The translations under genes were made by a program, and so were the position numbers. Under the pieces are notes generated by a model that saw nothing but the letters and a program-made list of their open reading frames with translations, searched no databases and was not told where the DNA came from. A DNA stretch of 64,000 nucleotides, taken from the NCBI GenBank assembly GCA_044220635.1, contig JBGAQP010000006.1:62001-126000 (forward strand), given 5' to 3'. Below, one piece after another: positions 25,794 to 32,701 of this stretch. Every line of letters starts with the position of its first letter. The first letter of the stretch is position 1. Source of the DNA: JBGAQP01 sp044220635. GTDB taxonomy: Bacteria; Pseudomonadota; Gammaproteobacteria; Burkholderiales; Usitatibacteraceae.

Positions 25794-26726
25794 ATGAAGA
25801 TCGCGATCATCGGGCAGCAGGATTTCGGCAAGGCCGTCCTCGAGGCGTTCCTCGCCCGCGGCGACGAGGTGGCGGGCGTCTTCTGCGCGCCGGAGAAGGA
25901 AGGCGGCAAGCCCGACCCCATGAAGGTCGCGGCCCAGGAGAAGGGGCTCCGGCTCTTCCAGTTCCCCTCGCTCAAGGCCCCGGAGGCCGCGGCGGCGATG
26001 CGCGGGCTCGGCGCCGACATCGGCATCATGGCCTTCGTGCTGCAGTTCGCGCCCCAGGAGTTCGTCGCGATCCCGAAGCACGGCACGATCCAGTACCACC
26101 CCTCGCTCCTGCCGAAGTACCGGGGCCCGAGCTCGATCAACTGGCCGATCGCCAAGGGCGAGACGAGGACGGGGCTCACCATCTTCCGGCCCACGGACGG
26201 GCTCGACGAGGGCGCGGTGATCCTGCAGAAGGAGACGCCGATCTCGGAAAACGACACCCTCGGCACGGTCTATTTCGACCGCCTCTTCCCGATGGGCGTG
26301 GCGGCGATGCTCGAGGCGGCGGACCTCGTCGTCGCCGGCAGGCACCGGGAAGTCGTCCAGGACGAGTCGCAGGCCTCCTACGAAGGATGGTTCCGCGCCG
26401 CCGAGGCGAGGATCCACTGGGCGAACCACGTGGACTTCATCCACAACATCATCCGCGGCTCGGACCCCGCCCCCGGCGCGTGGACCACGATCGCGGGCAG
26501 GAAGCTGCAGCTCTTCGGCTCGCGCAAGCACCTCGTGCGCACCTTCGGCGCGGTGAAGGGCAAGATCGGCGAGATCGCCGAGGTCGGGGCGGAATCGATC
26601 CGCATCACCGCCCAGGGCGGCCAGATCGAGGTCGCGAAGGTGAAGCCCGAGGAGGGCAAGAAGGTGGCCGCCGCCGAGTGGGCGAGGGCGGGCGGCGCGG
26701 GCCCCGGGACGATCCTCGGCACCTGA
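25794..26726 (+). CDS. Formyltransferase-family protein (10-formyl-THF hydrolase-like)
   Basis: 310 residues. The N-terminal formyl_trans_N domain has the family loop YHPSLLPKYRGPSSINWPIAKGETRTGLTIF, then DGLDEGAVILQKETPI with the catalytic Asp. Met-tRNA formyltransferase has N-x-H at the active site; here it is Q-Y-H, closest to the I-Y-H of the hydrolase domain of 10-formyl-THF dehydrogenase (ALDH1L1). A C-terminal OB-like domain follows (FIHNIIRGSDPAPGAWTTIAGRKLQLFG). No aldehyde dehydrogenase part is fused. Sitting behind oxc-frc, it may release or transfer one-carbon units linked to formyl-CoA or formate; that role is inference. Confidence 0.85.
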   Translation: MKIAIIGQQDFGKAVLEAFLARGDEVAGVFCAPEKEGGKPDPMKVAAQEKGLRLFQFPSLKAPEAAAAMRGLGADIGIMAFVLQFAPQEFVAIPKHGTIQYHPSLLPKYRGPSSINWPIAKGETRTGLTIFRPTDGLDEGAVILQKETPISENDTLGTVYFDRLFPMGVAAMLEAADLVVAGRHREVVQDESQASYEGWFRAAEARIHWANHVDFIHNIIRGSDPAPGAWTTIAGRKLQLFGSRKHLVRTFGAVKGKIGEIAEVGAESIRITAQGGQIEVAKVKPEEGKKVAAAEWARAGGAGPGTILGT

Positions 26727-26744
26727 GGCCCCGCAACCCTTCCC

Positions 26745-26770
26745 CGACGCCCCGCGACCGCGGGGCGTCG
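26745..26770 (+). terminator. Hairpin terminator after the formyltransferase gene
   Basis: CGACGCCCCGC and GCGGGGCGTCG form a perfect 11-bp stem with a GACC loop, followed by CGTTTG. The T run is short, so termination may be partial. Confidence 0.7.
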
Positions 26771-26812
26771 CGTTTGCGCGCTATGCTAGCCGTCGATTCC
26801 GAGGAGAACGAA

Positions 26813-27787
26813 ATGCCCCACGCGATCCGATTCCACAAGACCGGCGGCCCCGAAGTCCTCCAATGGGAGGAGGTGGCGGTCGGCGACCCGGGCCCCGGCG
26901 AAGCCCGCATCCGCCTGAAGGCCATCGGCCTCAACTACATCGACACCTACCACCGCAGCGGCCTGTACGCGCTGCCGCTGCCCTCGGCGATCGGTCGCGA
27001 GGGCGCGGGCGTGGTCGAGGCCGTGGGCGCGGGCGTGACCGATCTCGCGCCCGGCGACCGCGTGGCGTGGACGACGGGGCCTCTGGGCACGTACGCCGAA
27101 GCGAAGATCCACCCCGCCGAGCGGCTGGTGAAGCTTCCCGACGGCATCTCCTTCGAGCAGGCCGCCTGCATGATGCTCCAGGGCCTGACGGTGCAGTACC
27201 TCTTCCGCCGCACCCATGCGCTCAAGGCCGGCGAGACGATCCTCTTCCACGCCGCCGCCGGCGGCGTGGGCTCGATCGCCTGCCAGTGGGCGAAGGCGCT
27301 CGGCGTGGAGATGATCGGCACCGTCGGCTCCGACGAGAAGGCGAAGCTCGCGCGCGAACTCGGCTGCGCGCACACGATCGTCTACACGAGGGAGGATTTC
27401 CTCGCCCGCGTGAAGGAGATCACCGGCGGCAGGGGCGTGCCCGTCGTCTACGACTCGATCGGCAAGGACACCTTCATGAAGTCGCTCGATTGCCTCCAGC
27501 CCCGGGGCCTCATGGTGAGCTTCGGCAACGCCTCGGGACCCGTCGACGCGTTCAATCTCGGCATCCTCGCGCAGAAGGGCTCGCTCTACGTGACGCGGCC
27601 CACGCTCGACACCCACATCGGCCGGCGCGAGGAGCTGCTCGCGGCCACGGCCGAGCTCTTCGGCCACGTGCTCGCCGGCCGCATCCGGATCGCCCCGCGC
27701 CAGAGCTACGCGCTCAAGGACGCGGCCCAGGCGCACCGCGACCTCGAGGCGCGCCGGACCACGGGCTCGACGATCCTCGTGCCGTGA
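26813..27787 (+). CDS. NADPH:quinone oxidoreductase (Qor-type MDR protein)
   Basis: 324 residues of the zinc-free quinone oxidoreductase branch of the MDR superfamily. Visible are AIRFHKTGGPEVLQWEEV at the start, IGLNYIDTYHRSGLY, GREGAGVVEAVGAGV, and the NADPH-binding turn HAAAGGVGSIACQWAKALG. Zinc-ligand cysteines are absent. It reduces quinones by one or two electrons with NADPH. The ATG at 26813 follows GAGGAGAACGAA. A short-leader -10-like TATGCT lies at about 26782. It overlaps the DUF1499 gene by four bases (GTGA). Confidence 0.94.
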   Translation: MPHAIRFHKTGGPEVLQWEEVAVGDPGPGEARIRLKAIGLNYIDTYHRSGLYALPLPSAIGREGAGVVEAVGAGVTDLAPGDRVAWTTGPLGTYAEAKIHPAERLVKLPDGISFEQAACMMLQGLTVQYLFRRTHALKAGETILFHAAAGGVGSIACQWAKALGVEMIGTVGSDEKAKLARELGCAHTIVYTREDFLARVKEITGGRGVPVVYDSIGKDTFMKSLDCLQPRGLMVSFGNASGPVDAFNLGILAQKGSLYVTRPTLDTHIGRREELLAATAELFGHVLAGRIRIAPRQSYALKDAAQAHRDLEARRTTGSTILVP

Positions 27788-28281
27788 GCGGCGGGCGGCG
27801 CGCGCACCTCGCCTTGATCGCGGTCACGGCCCTCGCGCTGGTCTCGCTGCTCGCCGTCCTCGTCGGACCGAAGGTGGGCCTCTTCTCCGGATCGCGCCCC
27901 GCGAACCTCGGGTATTCCCAGGGGCGGTTCCTGGCCGACGGCGACCGGCGGCCGAACTGGGTGTCGTCCGCGGTCCCTCCGGCCGAGGCGAAGCACTACG
28001 TTTCCCCGATCGCCTTCGGGGGCGATCCCGCGCGGGCCTGGGCGGCGCTGGAGGCGGCGGTGGCCGCCATGCCCCGCGCCCGGGTCGTCACGCGAACGCC
28101 CGCCTACCTCCACGTCGAGTTCGCGAGCGCGACCCTGGGCTTCGTGGACGACGCCGAGTTCGCCCTGGATCCGGGCGCAGGGGTCATCCAGGCGAGAAGC
28201 GGGGCCCGGCTCGGGATCCGCGATTTCGGGGTGAACCGGGAGCGCATCGAGGGTTTGAGAAAGATCATGGGCCGGCCCTGA
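27784..28281 (+). CDS. DUF1499-domain protein
   Basis: 165 residues from a GTG overlapping the qor stop. One N-terminal membrane segment (LALIAVTALALVSLLAVLVGPKVGLF) is followed by the DUF1499 domain: PNWVSSAVPPAEAKHYVSPI, MPRARVVTRTPAYLHVEFASATLGFVDDAEFALDP and the closing GIRDFGVNRERIEGLR. The fold is known from many proteobacteria and plants, but the function is not. The GTGA overlap suggests coupling to the reductase, so a membrane-anchored partner role is possible. Confidence 0.9.
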   Translation: MSGGRRAHLALIAVTALALVSLLAVLVGPKVGLFSGSRPANLGYSQGRFLADGDRRPNWVSSAVPPAEAKHYVSPIAFGGDPARAWAALEAAVAAMPRARVVTRTPAYLHVEFASATLGFVDDAEFALDPGAGVIQARSGARLGIRDFGVNRERIEGLRKIMGRP

Positions 28282-28345
28282 TGGCCGGGTTTATATGGCG
28301 TATCCTGCCGGGGCTGCGCCCCCGGGAGGCGCGAATGGAGAACCG

Positions 28346-28915
28346 ATGAAGCACCCATCAGGCCGACTCACCGCCGCCGCCCTTGCCGCGCTGGGGCCGG
28401 GCGCCGCCCAGGCCTCGTTCCTGTCCGGCGACACGCTCGACAGCGCCGCCATGGCCCTGGCGTGGTTCATCATCTTCGTGGTGCCGATCGCCGTCGTCGC
28501 CCTCTTCCTGATCGTCCACGTGCTCCCCGAGAAGATCGCCGAGAAGCGCCACCACCCGCAGCAGAACGCGATCAAGACGTTGTGCTTCCTGTCGCTCGTC
28601 TTCGGGGGCATGCTCTGGCCCCTCGCCTGGCTCTGGGCGTTCACCAAGCCCGTGGCCTATCGGGGCGTGTACGGGACGGAGAAGCACGACAGCTACTTCC
28701 TCGAAATGGGCGAGAAGGCCGCGCGCGGGGAGCTCGACCTCGTCGAGCTCGACCACTTGCGCGAGGAGCTCGCCCAGATGGCCGTGCGGGGGCCGCTTCC
28801 GAAGGAGCTTCGCGATCTGCCGGGAATCCTCGCCCAGGCGCGGACGAGGGCCGAGGCGGCGGCCGCGACGGTCGCGACGGCCGCGGCCGGCACGAAAGCG
28901 GGAGGAGGCGCGTAA
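28346..28915 (+). CDS. DUF3302 inner-membrane protein (YiaW-like)
   Basis: 189 residues. Two strong membrane helices (AMALAWFIIFVVPIAVVALFLIVHVL and IKTLCFLSLVFGGMLWPLAWLWAF) surround the EKIAEKRHHPQQNAIKTL loop typical of the DUF3302 family (E. coli YiaW/YibI). A helical, Ala-rich cytoplasmic tail follows. Starts at the ATG at 28346, five bases after GGAGAACCG; an earlier in-frame ATG at 28295 has no ribosome site. Its TAA overlaps the start of the HlyD-like gene by one base (TAATG). The pairing with an HlyD protein is the same as in yiaVW/yibHI. Confidence 0.88.
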   Translation: MKHPSGRLTAAALAALGPGAAQASFLSGDTLDSAAMALAWFIIFVVPIAVVALFLIVHVLPEKIAEKRHHPQQNAIKTLCFLSLVFGGMLWPLAWLWAFTKPVAYRGVYGTEKHDSYFLEMGEKAARGELDLVELDHLREELAQMAVRGPLPKELRDLPGILAQARTRAEAAAATVATAAAGTKAGGGA

Positions 28916-30135
28916 TGGAACTGATCCTTCTCGCGATCTACTCGGCCATCGTCTGGTTCGTCTTCATCAAGATGAAGTGGCTGCCGTGGAACACGGTCTC
29001 GCAGGCGATCGTGGTCGTCATCCCGATCGTCGCGCTCACGGCGCTGATCCTCACGCTCAACGTGGTCGCGCCGTCCTCCGCGGACGTGCGCGTCCTCAAG
29101 TACGTGGTCAACATCGTCCCGCAGGTGCGCGGCCGGGTGATCGAGGTCCCCGTCGAGCCCAACCGCCCGGTGAAGAAGGGAGACGTGCTCTACAAGATCG
29201 ACCCCACGCCCTACCAGCTGCAGGTGAACGCGCTCGAGGCCCAGCTCGAGAACGCGATCGGCACCTCGAAGGAGCTCGAGGAGCAGCTCGTCGGCGCGGC
29301 CGGCAAGGTCGCGGAGGCGCGCGGGGCGATCGCGCAGGCGAGCGCGCGCGTGGCCGAGGTCTCGGCGAGGGCCGAGCTCGCCCGCAAGCGCGTCGACCAG
29401 AACCGGGAGCTCGTCGCGACCGGGGCGGGGAACAAGTTCGACCTCGAGCAGGCCGAGACCAACCTGAAGGAGATCGAAGGGCAGCTCGACCAGGCGAGGA
29501 GCGTGGAGGCGCAGTCGCGGGCCGCCGAGGTGCAGGCCATGGCGAGCGAGCGCCAGATCCGGCAGAGGCTGGGGGCGAAGTCGAACGGCGAGTACGCGCA
29601 GGTCGCGCAGGTGAGAGCGCAGCTCGAGAGCGCACGCTGGGACCTTTCGCAGACCACCGCCTACGCCCCGGCGAACGGGTACGCGATCAACGTGCAGCTG
29701 CGGCCCGGCTCGATGACCGCGGCCTTCCCGGCGCTGCCCGTGATGACCTTCGTCGAGGACGAGCTCCAGGTGATCGCGCTCTATGCGCAGAACGAGCTGC
29801 ACCAGGTGGAGCCGGGCAACGAGGCCGAGATCTCCCTGGAGACCTACCCGGGGCGGATCATCAAGGCGAAGGTGAACTCGATCGTCTGGGCGCAGGGGCA
29901 GGGCCAGTCGCCGGCGAGCATGGCGCTGCCCACGACCGGAGTCATGCCGGTGCATCCGAACCGCTTCCCGGTGAAGCTCGACGTGGAGCCGCGCGACAAG
30001 GGCCTGTTCCTCGCCGCGGGCGCCGCGGGGCACGCGGCGATCTACACCGACAACGCCCATGCGATCCACATCCTGCGCAAGATCCTGCTGCGCGTGAGCT
30101 CGATCACCAATTACCTCATCCTGAAGATGCACTGA
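28915..30135 (+). CDS. HlyD-family membrane fusion protein (YiaV/YibH-like)
   Basis: 406 residues. Two N-terminal membrane helices (LILLAIYSAIVWFVFIKMKW and AIVVVIPIVALTALILTLNVV) anchor a periplasmic adaptor. The lipoyl-like half motif NIVPQVRGRVIEVPVEPNRPVKKGDVLYKIDP is followed by a coiled-coil hairpin (residues about 105-235, rich in Ala, Glu, Gln, Arg), then the second lipoyl half and a beta barrel. Such adaptors bridge an inner-membrane pump and an outer-membrane channel. The outer-membrane factor follows at once, but no pump gene is present. Confidence 0.93.
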   Translation: MELILLAIYSAIVWFVFIKMKWLPWNTVSQAIVVVIPIVALTALILTLNVVAPSSADVRVLKYVVNIVPQVRGRVIEVPVEPNRPVKKGDVLYKIDPTPYQLQVNALEAQLENAIGTSKELEEQLVGAAGKVAEARGAIAQASARVAEVSARAELARKRVDQNRELVATGAGNKFDLEQAETNLKEIEGQLDQARSVEAQSRAAEVQAMASERQIRQRLGAKSNGEYAQVAQVRAQLESARWDLSQTTAYAPANGYAINVQLRPGSMTAAFPALPVMTFVEDELQVIALYAQNELHQVEPGNEAEISLETYPGRIIKAKVNSIVWAQGQGQSPASMALPTTGVMPVHPNRFPVKLDVEPRDKGLFLAAGAAGHAAIYTDNAHAIHILRKILLRVSSITNYLILKMH

Positions 30136-31571
30136 TGCGCGCGCCCCGCGAAAGGATCCGGACCCCGGCGTGGGCGGCCACGGCGCTTGCGCTCGCGCTC
30201 GCTGGCTGCGCCCTGCAGCCGTTGCCGGAGCCGAAGGAGACCCTCGGGCAGGCGATGCCGGGCCTCGCGGTCCCGGACTCCTGGCCGACGCTCGGGGCCA
30301 CCTCGGGCACGCTCCTCGGCGATCCCTGGCTCGCGCTCTTCCGGGACGCGGGCCTGGAGGCCTTCGTGGCCGAAGTGCTCGCGAACAACCCCGACCTCAA
30401 GGTCGCCGCCGCCCGCGTCGAGGTGGCCGCGGCGTCGGTGAAGGCCGCCGGGGCCACGCTCTACCCGCAGGTCACCCTGATGGCCCGCGGCGGCGGGACG
30501 ATGAGCGGGGATTCCAGCGGCCTGCAGGGCGGCGGAATCTTCGCGAACTGGGAAATCGACCTGTGGGGCCGGGTGCGCGCGGCCCGCGACGCGGCCTCGC
30601 TGCAGTACGAATCGGCCGCGCTCGATACCGAGTACGCGCGCCAGTCGCTCGCCGCGCTCGCGGCGAAGAGCTGGTTCCTCGCGATCGAGGCGCGCGGGCA
30701 GAAGGCCATCGCCACGGACATGGTCGCGGCCGCCGGGCGGCTGGTGTCGCTCGCGCGCGACCGCCTGCGGGTGGGGCCGGGCGACGACTTCGACCTCCGG
30801 CAGGCGGAAGCCAACCTGCAGACCTTCCGCGACGCGCTCGCGCAGGTCGAGCTGGCCGAGAAGCAGTCGCTGCGCGCGCTGGAATCGCTCGCCGGTCGCT
30901 TCCCGGCGGCCGCCATCGCCGTCACGCCGGAGCTGCCCGCCCTTCCGGGCCCGGTGCCCGTGGGACTGCCCTCGGAGCTCCTCGAGCGCCGCCCGGACGT
31001 GGTGGCCGCCCTTCGTCGCGTGGGGCTCGCGTTCCGCCAGGTCGAGGAAGCGCAGGCCGCGCGGCTGCCGCGCATCGCGCTCACCGCGAGCGTCACCAAC
31101 GTCACGAGCGAGCTCTTCGTCCTCAAGGAGCGCGACAATCCCATCTGGAGCGCGGGCGCGAACCTCGCCGCGCCCCTCTTCCTCGGCGGGGCCCTCGAGG
31201 CCCAGGTCGAGGGGCGCACCGCGGAGCAGAAGGCGGCGATCGCCGACTACGGCCGCATCGGGTCGCGGGCCTTCGCGGAAGTCGAGAGCGCGCTCTCCTC
31301 GGGCTTCTACCTCGACGGGCGCAACGCCTTCCTCGAGCAGGCCGCCGCGGAGAACGAGCGCGCGCTGCGCCTCGCGGAAGTGCGCTACCGGGTCGGCTCC
31401 GCCGACCTGCGCGCGGTGCAGCAGCAGCAGATCGCCTTGCAGTCCTCCCGCGCCTCCCTCCTGCGCGTGCGCTCCGAGCGGCTCGTGCAGCGCGTGAACC
31501 TCCACCTCGCCCTCGGCGGCGGGTTCGGGGCCCCGCCGGCGCCCGCGCCGTCGGCTTCCGCGGCGCGCTGA
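30135..31571 (+). CDS. NodT-family outer-membrane efflux lipoprotein
   Basis: 478 residues. A lipoprotein signal ends in the lipobox LALAGC, so the mature N-terminus is lipidated. Two OEP (TolC-like) repeats follow, with the family signatures DPWLALFRDAGLEAFVAEVLANNPDLKVAAARV, NWEIDLWGRVRAARDAA and LLERRPDVVAALRRVGLAFRQVEEA. It should form a trimeric outer-membrane duct. Start overlaps the HlyD stop in TGATG, so the two proteins are made in step. Confidence 0.95.
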   Translation: MRAPRERIRTPAWAATALALALAGCALQPLPEPKETLGQAMPGLAVPDSWPTLGATSGTLLGDPWLALFRDAGLEAFVAEVLANNPDLKVAAARVEVAAASVKAAGATLYPQVTLMARGGGTMSGDSSGLQGGGIFANWEIDLWGRVRAARDAASLQYESAALDTEYARQSLAALAAKSWFLAIEARGQKAIATDMVAAAGRLVSLARDRLRVGPGDDFDLRQAEANLQTFRDALAQVELAEKQSLRALESLAGRFPAAAIAVTPELPALPGPVPVGLPSELLERRPDVVAALRRVGLAFRQVEEAQAARLPRIALTASVTNVTSELFVLKERDNPIWSAGANLAAPLFLGGALEAQVEGRTAEQKAAIADYGRIGSRAFAEVESALSSGFYLDGRNAFLEQAAAENERALRLAEVRYRVGSADLRAVQQQQIALQSSRASLLRVRSERLVQRVNLHLALGGGFGAPPAPAPSASAAR

Positions 31572-31657
31572 CCCGCCGTCGCCGAGCATCCCGGGCCGTC
31601 GCGGCCGCGGCGCGCTTTGCTAGAATTGCGCGCTCCCCACCCGAGTCCGTTCCCGCC

Positions 31658-32617
31658 ATGGCGCTGCTGCTCAAGGAATCCGACGTCGAGCAACTGCTCA
31701 CGATGCCGCTCGCGCTCGAGCTGGTCGAGCGCGCGCACCGCGAGTACTCCACGGGGCAGGCGATCGACGTCCCGCGGGAGCGCACGCGCCTGCCGAAGGC
31801 GGCGCTGCACATCCTGCAGGGTGCGGTCCCCTCCGCGGGCGTCTTCGGGTACAAGGCCTACACCTCCAGCCGCGAGGGCATCCGCTTCATCGTCTACGTG
31901 TTCGGCGCCGAGCGTGGCAACCTCGAGGCGATCGTCGAGGCGAACCGGCTGGGCATGGTGCGCACCGGCGCCGCGGGCGGCGTGGCGGCGAAGTGGCTCG
32001 CCCGCGACGACGCGAAGGTCGCCGGGGTGTTCGGCGCCGGCTGGCAGGCCGAGGGCCAGGTCGAGGCCCTCGCGCAGGTGCGCCGGCTCGAGCGCGTGAA
32101 GGTCTTCTCGCGCAATCCCGGCAAGCTCGCCGCCTTCTGCGAGCGCATGGGCGCGAAGCTCGGCCTGGAGGTCGTGCCCGCGGCCTCGGCCGAGGAGGCC
32201 GTCCGTGCGAGCGACATCCTCGTGACGATCACGACCTCGGCCACGCCCGTGTTCTCCGGGGACTGGGTCGCCGCCGGCATGCACATCAACGCCGCGGGCT
32301 CGAACTCGCTGCTGCGCCAGGAGATCGACGAGACGACCGTCCGGAAGTGCTCGCCGGTCGTCGTCGATTCGCGCGCGGTCGCGGTGAAGGAGGCGGGCGA
32401 CCTGCTGCCCGCCTTCGAGAAGGGGCGGCTGCACGCCGGCGCCCTCACGGAGCTGGGCGAGGTCGTCGCCGGGATCCGCCCCGGCCGCACCGATCGCGCG
32501 CAGGTGACGCTCTTCGAGTCCCAGGGCATGGCGATCCAGGACCTCGTCATCGCCGCCGCCCTCGCGAAGATGGCGCGCGAGCGCGGGCTCGGCCGCGAGG
32601 TCGACCTCGGGAACTGA
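31658..32617 (+). CDS. Ornithine cyclodeaminase/mu-crystallin family protein
   Basis: 319 residues. The NAD(P)-binding turn AGVFGAGWQAEGQVEALAQV and the EANRLGMVRTGAAGGVAAKWLAR segment are diagnostic of the family, as is HINAAGSN. Members act as ornithine or lysine cyclodeaminases, alanine dehydrogenases, ketimine reductases or tauropine-type enzymes. EANRLGMVRTGAAG keeps the usual substrate-carboxylate Arg, but I cannot say which amino or imino acid is used. Single gene; a TAGAAT at 31621-31626 may be its -10. Confidence 0.9.
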   Translation: MALLLKESDVEQLLTMPLALELVERAHREYSTGQAIDVPRERTRLPKAALHILQGAVPSAGVFGYKAYTSSREGIRFIVYVFGAERGNLEAIVEANRLGMVRTGAAGGVAAKWLARDDAKVAGVFGAGWQAEGQVEALAQVRRLERVKVFSRNPGKLAAFCERMGAKLGLEVVPAASAEEAVRASDILVTITTSATPVFSGDWVAAGMHINAAGSNSLLRQEIDETTVRKCSPVVVDSRAVAVKEAGDLLPAFEKGRLHAGALTELGEVVAGIRPGRTDRAQVTLFESQGMAIQDLVIAAALAKMARERGLGREVDLGN

Positions 32618-32701
32618 CCGCGCGCACCCCCATGGAGTAAGATTCCGGGGTCGCGAAACGCCCGCCGCCCCGCCCGGGGCCGAAGACTCAGGGGAGAGTC
32701 C

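Noticed and set aside
27814..27827. TTGATCGCGGTCAC, a near match to the Fnr-type motif
   Set aside because: One mismatch, inside the DUF1499 coding region, and the upstream gene overlaps by GTGA, so no promoter is expected there.
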